Origin: a virus
IMG/VR virus record: IMGVR_UViG_3300009788_000166
Coordinates: 1 to 42,760 of that record
DNA: 42,760 bases
Strand: one strand, 5' to 3'
Shown here: piece after piece, positions 32,351-38,714 of the stretch
How positions within the stretch are numbered: position 1 is the first letter of the stretch
Layout: each line of letters opens with the position of its first letter
The notes under the pieces: generated by a model
Seen by the model: the letters and a program-made list of their open reading frames with translations, nothing else
Told to the model about the DNA's origin: nothing
Database searches by the model: none
Translations under genes and position numbers: made by a program

Positions 32351-33284
32351 CGGGTTATGGAAACAAGCAATTGACGATACAATACAATATGGAAATTTTG
32401 TTGATAGTCGTCTTGGATGGAGTCGTGAATTGATCGGTTGGCAAGGGAAGCTCGAGGCCTTTGACCATACCTTTCTAACAAATAAACGGCGGAAACTTTC
32501 AATTGAATATGCTCATGCCGAAGTTTTGTGGCACCTGGCTGGCACTAATACTTTGGAAATGATTCTGGCCTATGCTCCTCGTTATGATCGGTGGGCGAAT
32601 CATGGTGAAGTGTGGGGAGCGCATGGTTGGCGACGAACTAATGACCCCGGTTTACTCCGCGAAACTAATGGAGACGGGTATATAGGCTGTCAATTAACTC
32701 GCTTGATTGGCTTGCTCCGTGAAAATAAGAATGATCGCCGTTGTGTTATGACGATATGGAATGGCGGTGACATTGTTCATGCTCTTCATAACTCTAAAAA
32801 GGATATCCCGTGTATGCTTACGTGGCAATTCCTTTTGCGAGATGGTAAGTTGGATATGATTTGCACTATGAGAAGTAATGACATTTGGCTTGGTATGCCC
32901 TATGATATCTATACAAATACCTGCTTCATGCGTGTCATTGCCTGGTCACTCGGTGCAAAGATGGGAAGGTATATCCATCAAGTCGGCAGTTTGCATCTGT
33001 ATGAAAAATACTATGACCGAGCTGAAGAAGCATACCAAGCAAAAATTGATCACACCCCTCATGGATATAATGAACTTGAACGTGTTCAATTTTTCAAAGA
33101 GGCAACTCGAGCTGTGAGGCAGGAAAGGGTAATACGAATAGGTCAACAACGTATCCAGCTCGTAGAAATAAATCCAGTATTTTGGGATTGTGTTCAGATA
33201 TGTGCATCGAAATGGATTGGGATAAATCTCAGTGACATTCAGTCGACTCTTTTGAGGAAATGTTATGTTGATAGTAGAAGGTAG
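32337..33284 (+). CDS. Thymidylate synthase family protein, possibly dCMP-specific
   Basis: A 315-residue ThyA-family protein. The catalytic cysteine is Cys159 in IPCMLTWQF. The phosphate-binding segment is RSNDIWLGMP (R179, S180, D182). H220 and Y222 in S-L-H-L-Y match the ThyA T-H-L-Y signature. The usual nucleobase-reading asparagine (E. coli N177, in P-F-N-I) is Asp190 here, in P-Y-D-I. In T4 dCMP hydroxymethylase and in ThyA Asn-to-Asp mutants this change selects dCMP over dUMP. So the enzyme may make 5-hydroxymethyl- or 5-methyl-dCMP rather than dTMP. It starts inside the MazG end and overlaps the kinase gene by 20 bases. Confidence 0.88.
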   Translation: MKTIDGLWKQAIDDTIQYGNFVDSRLGWSRELIGWQGKLEAFDHTFLTNKRRKLSIEYAHAEVLWHLAGTNTLEMILAYAPRYDRWANHGEVWGAHGWRRTNDPGLLRETNGDGYIGCQLTRLIGLLRENKNDRRCVMTIWNGGDIVHALHNSKKDIPCMLTWQFLLRDGKLDMICTMRSNDIWLGMPYDIYTNTCFMRVIAWSLGAKMGRYIHQVGSLHLYEKYYDRAEEAYQAKIDHTPHGYNELERVQFFKEATRAVRQERVIRIGQQRIQLVEINPVFWDCVQICASKWIGINLSDIQSTLLRKCYVDSRR

Positions 33285-33801
33285 TGATTGTGTTGGAAAG
33301 ACAACGTTTTGTCACAAACTTATTAAAGCCCTTGAAGATCATGGGCCGTGGATTTATCAGCATTTAGATCCACCACCGCCACTGTGGCACTTTCCAAAAA
33401 GTTACTTTCCAATAATGTCACAGCACATCATACAAGACCGATTCCACATGTCTGAAATTGTGTATAGTGAAGCACGAGAAATGGAACCTAGATTATCTTG
33501 GAATGACTACCGAACAATTGATGCAATCCATCGGTGTCTCGGCGGTGTCACTGTAGTATTGACTGCTAATGCTCAAGTAATTGAACATAATTATTCGAGC
33601 AATGAATTGTATTCCCTTGAAACAGCTCTCAAAGTAGATAGGTTATTTCGACATCATATTGATAACCCCCAAGTTGATTGTGATTTTCACTGGAATAGCC
33701 ATGGTTTTTATCCCGATCAAGAATTCCTTGAACGTGTTTTGATGTTATACCTCGAACGACAGGAGATTTGTTATGCAACGACGGTTGGAAAAACTATCTA
33801 A
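33265..33801 (+). CDS. Deoxynucleoside monophosphate kinase (thymidylate-kinase-like)
   Basis: A 178-residue P-loop kinase with LIVEGSDCVGKTTF at residues 2-15, the G-x-D-x-x-G-K-[ST] form of thymidylate and dNMP kinases. The segment IIQDRFHMSEIVYS resembles the D-R-[FY]-x-x-S DR(F/Y) motif of TMP kinases. It would phosphorylate the nucleotide made by the upstream synthase, including a modified one. Overlap with the upstream gene implies coupled translation. Confidence 0.8.
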   Translation: MLIVEGSDCVGKTTFCHKLIKALEDHGPWIYQHLDPPPPLWHFPKSYFPIMSQHIIQDRFHMSEIVYSEAREMEPRLSWNDYRTIDAIHRCLGGVTVVLTANAQVIEHNYSSNELYSLETALKVDRLFRHHIDNPQVDCDFHWNSHGFYPDQEFLERVLMLYLERQEICYATTVGKTI

Positions 33802-34186
33802 GTTTTGTGACTTCGCCAGGTCACTCGCGGAATTGTCACCTTGTACTCGCCGACAAAATGCAGCGATTATATTTTCCGATGATTTTCGGGAGATATATTC
33901 AATTGGCTATAATGGGCCTCCAGTTAAGATGCCTAATAACTCATGTATGTTCGATAATTGTACTTGCGCACATGCAGAAATAAATGCCATCATCAAAATG
34001 GGTATGATGGGTGGCATTATGTTCACCACTAAAAGCCCATGTATAATATGCGCAAATGCGATATTGAATTGTCAGAAAATTCATACGGTGATTTATGATA
34101 AAGAACATCGTGATTTGAGTGGACTTGAACTAATCAAAATGGCAGGATTGATCGTATGCAAGTATTCGGAAATAATGGTCATCTAA
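33773..34186 (+). CDS. dCMP deaminase
   Basis: A 137-residue cytidine-deaminase-fold protein with H67-A68-E69 (C-A-H-A-E-I-N-A) and P-C90-I-I-C93, the zinc and proton-shuttle signature. The length and layout fit dCMP (deoxycytidylate) deaminase, which converts dCMP to dUMP. Next to a synthase that may prefer dCMP it could balance pools, or supply dUMP if that enzyme is a true thymidylate synthase. It overlaps the kinase and polymerase genes. Confidence 0.88.
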   Translation: MQRRLEKLSKFCDFARSLAELSPCTRRQNAAIIFSDDFREIYSIGYNGPPVKMPNNSCMFDNCTCAHAEINAIIKMGMMGGIMFTTKSPCIICANAILNCQKIHTVIYDKEHRDLSGLELIKMAGLIVCKYSEIMVI

Positions 34187-35976
34187 TTGAGAGTATTAAA
34201 GAACTCCCAGACTTAAAAGGTCAAGAGCTTGTCATTGACTTTGAGACCACGTCTGGGGATCCAAAACTCAACAGTCTAAATCCGTGGTTCAACTGCAAAA
34301 TCGCCGGCATTTGTATCACGACGATGAAGCATGCGGAGGCTTGGTATATTCCGCTTAGGCATCGACGATATAACTTATCGTATGGACCGGTGCGAGAGTG
34401 GTTTAATGACATGCTCTCGACCTCTTTGAGGTGGATCAATCACAATATCAAATACGATGTGATGGTTGCGTTAAACGAAGATCTCATTATTGAACATCCT
34501 GAACTGGTTGACACGTTGACACTTGCAAAAATTGTCAACTCAGATCGCTACCAGTATTCATTGAGTTCGTTGAGTCATGAATGGTTAGACCATGACATTT
34601 CACACTATGAGGAGAGACTAAAAGCCTGGTTGCGAAATGAAAAATCTAAAGATTATGGGGACGTTCCAGCTCACATCATGGCTGAATATGGTTGTCAAGA
34701 TGTATTGACGACTAAGCGTCTCTACCAATATATCTTGGATCGTATTCCTGAACAGTGTCAGCGAGTCGTCGATACTGAAATTAAATTAACATCGGTCTTA
34801 TGCGACATTGAACGAAAAGGAATGCGTATTGATCCAATGACAGTTAAAAAGAAGCTGTACACTTGCCTAAGATCGATGATCGAGATTGAAGAAAAATTAC
34901 ATGAATTAACAGCGACACCGATTCGACCCCACACTAACGCGGATTGCTTTGATGTTTTATGCAACCGTTATGGTTTACCAGTGCTTGGGACAACGGATAA
35001 AGGAGACCCCTCTTTTGATAAGTATGCCCTTGCTTCGTATACTCGCCATCCAGAGGTAAAAGGTTCAGCTTGCCTAAAACAAATTGTTAAATTGCTTTTG
35101 GATTATCGCAAATTACATACTTTGCATAATTTCTTCTTGGTGCCATATTCTGAATTAGCAATTGACGGCGTCATGCACCCGTCATATAACCAATCGGTTC
35201 GAACAGGTCGAATGTCTTGTCGAAAACCGAATGCTCAACAGCTCTCAATTGAAGCAAAAGAGTTAATCATCCCAGCTCCGGGAATGTGGTTAATGGATGC
35301 GGACTATTCACAAATCGAATTTCGCATTATCGTCCATTACATCAATAACCTAAAAGCCATTGCTGCTTATCTGGACGACCCTCATACAGATTTTCATGTG
35401 TGGGTGGCAGAAATGTGTGGGATAACAAGATCGCCAGCGAAAAATATCAATTTCTGTATGGGCTTTGGAGGTGGTAAAAAACGAGTTCTTACGATGCTCG
35501 AAGGAAATATGGAATTGATGAAAGGCGTTGAGGCGGATAACTTTAAGCAGTATTGCAAATTGCGAGCCAAATCAGTTTATATGAAATACCATGACACTTT
35601 ACCAGAACTCAAACAAGTGTCGAACCAGGTCGCTCGAGTAGCTCAAAATAGGGGATACGTTTATAACCTCTATGGTCGCCACAGGCACTTGCCAATGAAA
35701 GCGGCATGGAGAGCTTTCAATAGTATCGTTCAAGCATCGGCTGCTGATATGATTAAAGAGGCCGTTGTAAATACTTCACCAAGATTCAACCCGGAAATCA
35801 GAGCCACAGGCTCGTCACAAATTGCCGTTGTTCATGACGACATTCTCTTTGAGACTGGTGATTATAAAAAGCTGTTACCGTTAGTGAGGAAAGTGATGGA
35901 AAGTCCATCAGTAACCCTTCGAATTCCAATCAAAATCGATTCAGGAGTAAGCAATGAAAACTGGGCAAAATGCTAA
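34156..35976 (+). CDS. polA: DNA polymerase, family A, with 3'-5' exonuclease
   Basis: A 606-residue polymerase. The N-domain has the exonuclease motifs IDFETT (about 27-32), N-H-N-I-K-Y-D and Y-G-C-Q-D. The polymerase domain has motif A DADYSQIEFR (about 380-390), the O-helix R-S-P-A-K-N-I-N-F-C-M-G-F-G, and motif C VHDDILFE (about 560). The E. coli Phe762 position is Phe here and the Tyr766 position is Phe. No 5' nuclease domain is present. It would copy the phage genome with the fused primase-helicase. It overlaps the reductase gene by 23 bases. Confidence 0.95.
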   Translation: MQVFGNNGHLIESIKELPDLKGQELVIDFETTSGDPKLNSLNPWFNCKIAGICITTMKHAEAWYIPLRHRRYNLSYGPVREWFNDMLSTSLRWINHNIKYDVMVALNEDLIIEHPELVDTLTLAKIVNSDRYQYSLSSLSHEWLDHDISHYEERLKAWLRNEKSKDYGDVPAHIMAEYGCQDVLTTKRLYQYILDRIPEQCQRVVDTEIKLTSVLCDIERKGMRIDPMTVKKKLYTCLRSMIEIEEKLHELTATPIRPHTNADCFDVLCNRYGLPVLGTTDKGDPSFDKYALASYTRHPEVKGSACLKQIVKLLLDYRKLHTLHNFFLVPYSELAIDGVMHPSYNQSVRTGRMSCRKPNAQQLSIEAKELIIPAPGMWLMDADYSQIEFRIIVHYINNLKAIAAYLDDPHTDFHVWVAEMCGITRSPAKNINFCMGFGGGKKRVLTMLEGNMELMKGVEADNFKQYCKLRAKSVYMKYHDTLPELKQVSNQVARVAQNRGYVYNLYGRHRHLPMKAAWRAFNSIVQASAADMIKEAVVNTSPRFNPEIRATGSSQIAVVHDDILFETGDYKKLLPLVRKVMESPSVTLRIPIKIDSGVSNENWAKC

Positions 35977-36640
35977 GGTCGCGTTAGTTACTGGGGCTTC
36001 ATCTGATATTGGACGTGCCATTGCATTGGCACTTTCTGATGCTGGTTATGATATTGCGATTCACTATAATAAGTCTCAAATAAAGGCTCAATCGTTGCGT
36101 TCGCAACTTCCTCAGAGTATTCTTCTACCGTGCGACTTGAACCAGACCGAAATTGTTCCAACCATAATTCATGCGACGATTAAACACTTTGGACGTTTGG
36201 ATGTGTTGGTGAACAATGCTTCGGTTTTTCGAGATGACAAGCATTATACTAATCGATGGGAAGAAACTCTTAACATAAATCTCATCGCCCCAATGACGTT
36301 GTGTTATCATGCTGAACAATATGTTAGTCATATTATCAATATCTGCGATATTATCGCTGAACGGCCTTGGAAGCATCATGTGTCATACGCTGTTTCGAAA
36401 TCCGGACTTGCAACTTTGACTCGCGCATTGGCTATTCACTTTGCACCTAGGGTCAGAGTCAATGCAGTGTCGCCTGGTTTTATATCAGGTGGGCCATCTG
36501 AATACTTGAAAAATAGAATTCCGCTTGGGCGAAATGGTACTCCTGATGAGGTTGCAGAAGTCGTCCGTTTTTTGGTTGAGTCAAGTGGCTTCATCACGGG
36601 CCAGATTATTTCGGTTGACGGCGGACGATTACTCCAGTAG
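35954..36640 (+). CDS. Short-chain dehydrogenase, FolM/PTR1-like reductase
   Basis: A 228-residue SDR protein. It has the T-G-A-S-S-D-I-G cofactor loop, LVNNASVF, a Ser/Tyr/Lys catalytic set around 130-148 in H-V-S-Y-A-V-S-K-S-G, and the C-terminal IPLGRNGTPDEVAEVVRFL and GQIISVDGG. HYNKS after strand two resembles FolM and pteridine reductase PTR1, which reduce dihydrofolate or dihydropterins with NADPH. In a nucleotide-synthesis cluster it may regenerate tetrahydrofolate after the synthase step. A true dCMP hydroxymethylase would not make dihydrofolate, so its presence argues for a methylating (dTMP or 5-methyl-dCMP) reaction. Confidence 0.8.
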   Translation: MKTGQNAKVALVTGASSDIGRAIALALSDAGYDIAIHYNKSQIKAQSLRSQLPQSILLPCDLNQTEIVPTIIHATIKHFGRLDVLVNNASVFRDDKHYTNRWEETLNINLIAPMTLCYHAEQYVSHIINICDIIAERPWKHHVSYAVSKSGLATLTRALAIHFAPRVRVNAVSPGFISGGPSEYLKNRIPLGRNGTPDEVAEVVRFLVESSGFITGQIISVDGGRLLQ

Positions 36641-36725
36641 GCATACGCTTGAGAGAGCTGTTTTTATTGTGGTCACTGGCGTTTATGGCGCGTTCTGGAT
36701 CGTTTTAGAAAGTGTGATTTGGGTT

Positions 36726-36757
36726 TTGAAAAACATTAACGCAAAGAGTGTTAGAAT
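36726..36757 (+). promoter_or_regulatory. Weak sigma70-like promoter candidate
   Basis: TTGAAA at 36726-36731 and TAGAAT at 36752-36757, separated by 20 bases, longer than the optimal 17. Placed just upstream of a structured element at 36769-36843, so transcription could begin near there. Low confidence. Confidence 0.35.
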
Positions 36758-36768
36758 AGAGAGGAGCC

Positions 36769-36843
36769 CATGGTTGACCCGTGTGGTAAACGGGCATGTA
36801 ATATGCCTCGGACTTTTCGAAAGCTCCTTAGAAGCCAACCATG
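36769..36843 (+). ncRNA. Candidate structured RNA, tRNA-sized
   Basis: A 75-nt element closed by a perfect 8-bp inverted repeat (CATGGTTG and CAACCATG). Inside lie CCCGT-GTGGTAA-ACGGG, a GGCAT-GTAAT-ATGCC hairpin sharing two bases with the first, and GGA-C-TTT-TCG-AAAG-C-TCC. The layout and the D-loop-like GTGGTAA recall a tRNA, but there is no T-arm abutting the closing stem, no 7-nt anticodon loop with U33 and no CCA. It may be a degenerate tRNA-like, a regulatory RNA, or a leader hairpin. It overlaps a 36-codon frame. Confidence 0.4.
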
Positions 36844-36880
36844 TGCTTTAGGCGCGTTTCTGAGCCCGAAACAAGCATGA
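36770..36880 (+). CDS. Candidate small basic protein (36 aa)
   Basis: A 36-codon frame with GGAG five bases before its ATG. The product is basic with three cysteines (DPCGKRACNMPRTFRKLL). It overlaps the structured element almost exactly, so one of the two readings is probably accidental. Low confidence. Confidence 0.3.
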   Translation: MVDPCGKRACNMPRTFRKLLRSQPCALGAFLSPKQA

Positions 36881-36931
36881 AATCAGCCTTGAAAAAAACT
36901 TGAAAAAATCTGGTTTTGTGCTGTACAAACC

Positions 36932-36959
36932 TTGAAACTCGGTGTATAACTAATATAGT
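36932..36959 (+). promoter_or_regulatory. Sigma70-like promoter for the early small-gene block
   Basis: TTGAAA at 36932-36937 and TATAGT at 36954-36959 with a 16-base spacer, in the 110-base AT-rich interval after the candidate RNA. The gene at 36991 begins about 30 bases downstream. A related sequence (TTTGACTCG ... TATAATATAG) occurs at 37467-37485 before another gene, suggesting a shared promoter type. Confidence 0.6.
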
Positions 36960-36990
36960 TGAATGACACTAAATCTTATAGAGAAGTGAA

Positions 36991-37314
36991 ATGAAAATCG
37001 AAGAAATCAAGCTCAACGGAAAAAGAGCTTGGAAAGTTGAATGTGCACATCGTTGCGAAACTTTTCCAAAACTCAGACTCGCTTGGGTTGCTATGAAAGC
37101 TCGAACTTGTTGTGGGAAAAAAGAACTTCAAATCTGGCCATACGTTCCAACGAATAAGGAATGGGAAGAACTTCCATGGAATGCTGCAAAAATCGCTGCA
37201 GAGAAGAAGTGGAATTCAAGCCATGAATTGCAATTCATTGGATGGTATGCGGATTCGAAAATTGTATTTGTATTTCAGCTATTTGGTAAAGGGAATGTTG
37301 AGGTGACGAAGTGA
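36991..37314 (+). CDS. Hypothetical early protein
   Basis: A 107-residue protein behind the best promoter in this region. It is basic, with cysteines in E-C-A-H-R-C-E and R-T-C-C-G-K-K, aromatic-rich (EWEELPWNAAKIAAEKKWNS), and ends in a hydrophobic FQLF. The Cys-His arrangement suggests a possible zinc-binding protein. The family is not known. Coupled by GTGA to the next small gene. Confidence 0.65.
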   Translation: MKIEEIKLNGKRAWKVECAHRCETFPKLRLAWVAMKARTCCGKKELQIWPYVPTNKEWEELPWNAAKIAAEKKWNSSHELQFIGWYADSKIVFVFQLFGKGNVEVTK

Positions 37315-37451
37315 AAAATCAAATCGAACAATTCGATGATTTGATGTACGAAGATTCTCAAGGTTTGATCGATGAAGCGACTTTCAAATCGCGTTTCGAA
37401 AAAATCTACCCAAACCTACATTTCGAAACATGGAAAAAAAATCAAGTTTAG
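37311..37451 (+). CDS. Small protein (46 aa)
   Basis: A 46-codon frame starting at a GTG that overlaps the previous stop (GTGA). The product is acidic then basic (NQIEQFDDLMYEDSQGLIDE, FEKIYPNLHFETWKKN) and helical. The position, in-frame coupling and protein-like composition support it. No known family. Confidence 0.6.
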   Translation: MKNQIEQFDDLMYEDSQGLIDEATFKSRFEKIYPNLHFETWKKNQV

Positions 37452-37466
37452 ACGTGTACTTTTCGA

Positions 37467-37485
37467 TTTGACTCGTCTATAATAT
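37467..37485 (+). promoter_or_regulatory. Promoter-like motif before a small gene
   Basis: TTTGACTCGTC-TATAATATAG resembles the promoter at 36932-36959 (TTGAAACTCG ... TATAACTAATATAGT) with a deletion between the two blocks. TATAAT is a perfect -10 but TTGACT is only four bases upstream, so the motif might be a degenerate copy or a truncated promoter with an extended -10 start. Confidence 0.4.
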
Positions 37486-37525
37486 AGTAATGAACGCAAC
37501 AAAAACCATATTGAAAGGAAACGAA

Positions 37526-37702
37526 ATGATCGTCAATCACTGCCTTTTGAACCGCCTTTATGATACTCTCACTCAAACCTCTGGATGGAAACCCTTGCGA
37601 ATTCTTGAAATGATCGATGATCTTGAATTGCTTGAAGCGTTTCCATGTGATGAGTTTGCGGCTGATGTCATTGAAGCCTTGGACTTTTATAGGATTTGGT
37701 AA
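37526..37702 (+). CDS. Small acidic protein (58 aa)
   Basis: A 58-residue product, start chosen at ATG 37526 with AAGGAA six bases upstream; an ATG 36 bases earlier is in frame but has no such site. It is helical and acidic (ILEMIDDLELLEAFPCDEFAADVIEALDF). Its TAA stop is the first base-pairing strand of the downstream ribozyme. No known function. Confidence 0.65.
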   Translation: MIVNHCLLNRLYDTLTQTSGWKPLRILEMIDDLELLEAFPCDEFAADVIEALDFYRIW

Positions 37703-37764
37703 GTCGAAACGCACTGAGGTGCGTCGTGGAAGTTTGAGCGACTTCCACCTGATGAGACTGCTCA
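37702..37764 (+). ncRNA. Type II hammerhead ribozyme, copy 1
   Basis: All hammerhead core elements are present. Stem II: AGTC (37702-37705) pairs with GACT (37756-37759). GAA at 37706-37708. Stem III: C37710-C37714 pairs with G37719-G37723 around a TGAG loop, plus the A37709-T37724 pair. Cleavage triplet GTC ends at C37725. Stem I: 37726-37733 pairs with 37741-37748, an 8-bp stem with loop TTGAGCG. Core CTGATGA is at 37749-37755. The first pair of stem II is G-C as required (10.1-11.1). Stem II is the open one, so it is type II. Loop bases TGAGC (37735-37739) match GCTCA (37760-37764), a possible pseudoknot. Predicted cut: after C37725. Confidence 0.92.
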
Positions 37765-37778
37765 CTATGGAGAAGACT

Positions 37779-38012
37779 ATGGAAAAGTATGAAATCACAA
37801 TGCGAATAACGGTAAGTGCGAATGGAGAAGCGGAAGCTTCGAGAATCGCGCACATGGCAATTCCAGAAGTCAATATCGAAATGGTTGATGAGTATACTAC
37901 CAATTGCAAAATGGTTGATCGGTATTGTGATCAATGCCAAAAACCCGGTGGAAGTTTCCAAGTTGATGATTCATGGCTCTGTCATGAGTGCTGGAAGGCG
38001 GTGGCGAAATGA
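37779..38012 (+). CDS. Small zinc-ribbon protein (77 aa)
   Basis: A 77-residue product. The C-half has C-D-Q-C and, 15 residues on, C-H-E-C, a zinc ribbon; the N-half (EITMRITVSANGEAEASRIA) is mixed alpha/beta, a ferredoxin-like arrangement. The start at 37779 has GGAG six bases upstream within the ribozyme's conserved tail. The next gene is a paralogue with the same layout. The leader is therefore a self-cleaving one. Confidence 0.7.
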   Translation: MEKYEITMRITVSANGEAEASRIAHMAIPEVNIEMVDEYTTNCKMVDRYCDQCQKPGGSFQVDDSWLCHECWKAVAK

Positions 38013-38215
38013 GATTTTTAGTCAAGACTGAAACGATCGTTGAAGCGATGGATAAGAATTGCGCAATCGGACAAGCACGAAGCAATTTCCTCAGCTCTGA
38101 AGTTGAGGTTATCGAAATTCGCAAACCACAACCGCATTGTGATTTGTGTGGCAAGCAAGCGAATCTTAGTTTTCATCACGGTCATGCACTTTGTAGTGCG
38201 TGCTGTTCGAAATGA
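38009..38215 (+). CDS. Small zinc-ribbon protein, paralogue
   Basis: A 68-residue product with C-D-L-C and C-S-A-C, two zinc-ligand pairs separated by a His-containing loop (HHGHAL). The N-half (FLVKTETIVEAMDKNCAIGQ) parallels that of the preceding gene, so the two are probably tandem duplicates. ATGA coupling. Confidence 0.65.
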   Translation: MRFLVKTETIVEAMDKNCAIGQARSNFLSSEVEVIEIRKPQPHCDLCGKQANLSFHHGHALCSACCSK

Positions 38216-38279
38216 ATTTTGCCCGTGTGGGTAGAATCATCTAAACGACACTATGTGTCATAAACGAAGGAGAAATGAA

Positions 38280-38636
38280 ATGGCGAAGAACAAGAAAAAG
38301 AAGACGACTGAGAAGAGAGTTGTGAAGCCGCGAGCAGAATACCCGGTTGCTAAGGATGCGGCATTGGAAGCAACACCGGACGATTTCAATTTCAAGAAAT
38401 TCCCTTTGCTGAAGCGGGAAGTTTTCAAGGATGACGGTTTTTGGTATCTTCACCGTGCAGAGGGTGGGGAATTCAAAGCCGCCGAGTTGAGAGCAAAGGC
38501 GGAAGAGTTCCTGAAATTCGGGAATGTGAAAGACCGACTGAAGGCTTCCAAATTGCGCAAGATGCAAGACAAGATGGAAGAGCTCAAAGCGGAATTGGAA
38601 GCGGCTGGTGTGGATGTGGAAGACCTTCTCAGCTAA
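38280..38636 (+). CDS. Lysine-rich charged early protein
   Basis: A 118-residue product. The N-terminus is strongly basic (MAKNKKKKTTEKRVVKPRAE) and the C-terminus is a coiled coil (LRKMQDKMEELKAELEAAGV). AGGAG is nine bases upstream of the ATG. A basic, coiled-coil protein could bind DNA or host RNA polymerase. The TAA stop lies directly before ribozyme copy 2. Hairpin GACAC-TAT-GTGTC at 38247-38259 precedes the gene. Confidence 0.7.
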   Translation: MAKNKKKKTTEKRVVKPRAEYPVAKDAALEATPDDFNFKKFPLLKREVFKDDGFWYLHRAEGGEFKAAELRAKAEEFLKFGNVKDRLKASKLRKMQDKMEELKAELEAAGVDVEDLLS

Positions 38637-38700
38637 GTCGAAAGCGCACTTCGGTGCGCTCGTTGGAATTTGAGCGATTCCAGCCTGATGAGACTGCTCA
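38636..38700 (+). ncRNA. Type II hammerhead ribozyme, copy 2
   Basis: The same architecture as copy 1 with compensating changes. Stem II: AGTC (38636-38639) with GACT (38692-38695). GAA at 38640-38642. Stem III: six pairs, GCGCAC (38644-38649) with GTGCGC (38654-38659) around a TTCG tetraloop, and the A38643-T38660 pair. The cleavage triplet is CTC ending at C38661. Stem I: 38662-38669 with 38677-38684, again 8 bp (one G-U) and the identical TTGAGCG loop. CTGATGA is at 38685-38691. The loop bases TGAGC (38671-38675) match GCTCA (38696-38700). The conserved downstream SD and gene start lie 15 bases on. Confidence 0.92.
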
Positions 38701-38714
38701 CTATGGAGATTAAC

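Noticed and set aside
32337-33284. Ordinary thymidylate synthase call without qualification
   Set aside because: The base-reading Asn is replaced by Asp190, so dTMP synthesis cannot be assumed.
36769-36843. Functional tRNA
   Set aside because: No T-arm adjacent to the closing stem, no 7-nt anticodon loop with U33, and no CCA; kept as a structured RNA candidate only.
38247-38259. Third ribozyme before the Lys-rich gene
   Set aside because: Only a 5-bp hairpin (GACAC-TAT-GTGTC) is present; there is no CTGATGA core.
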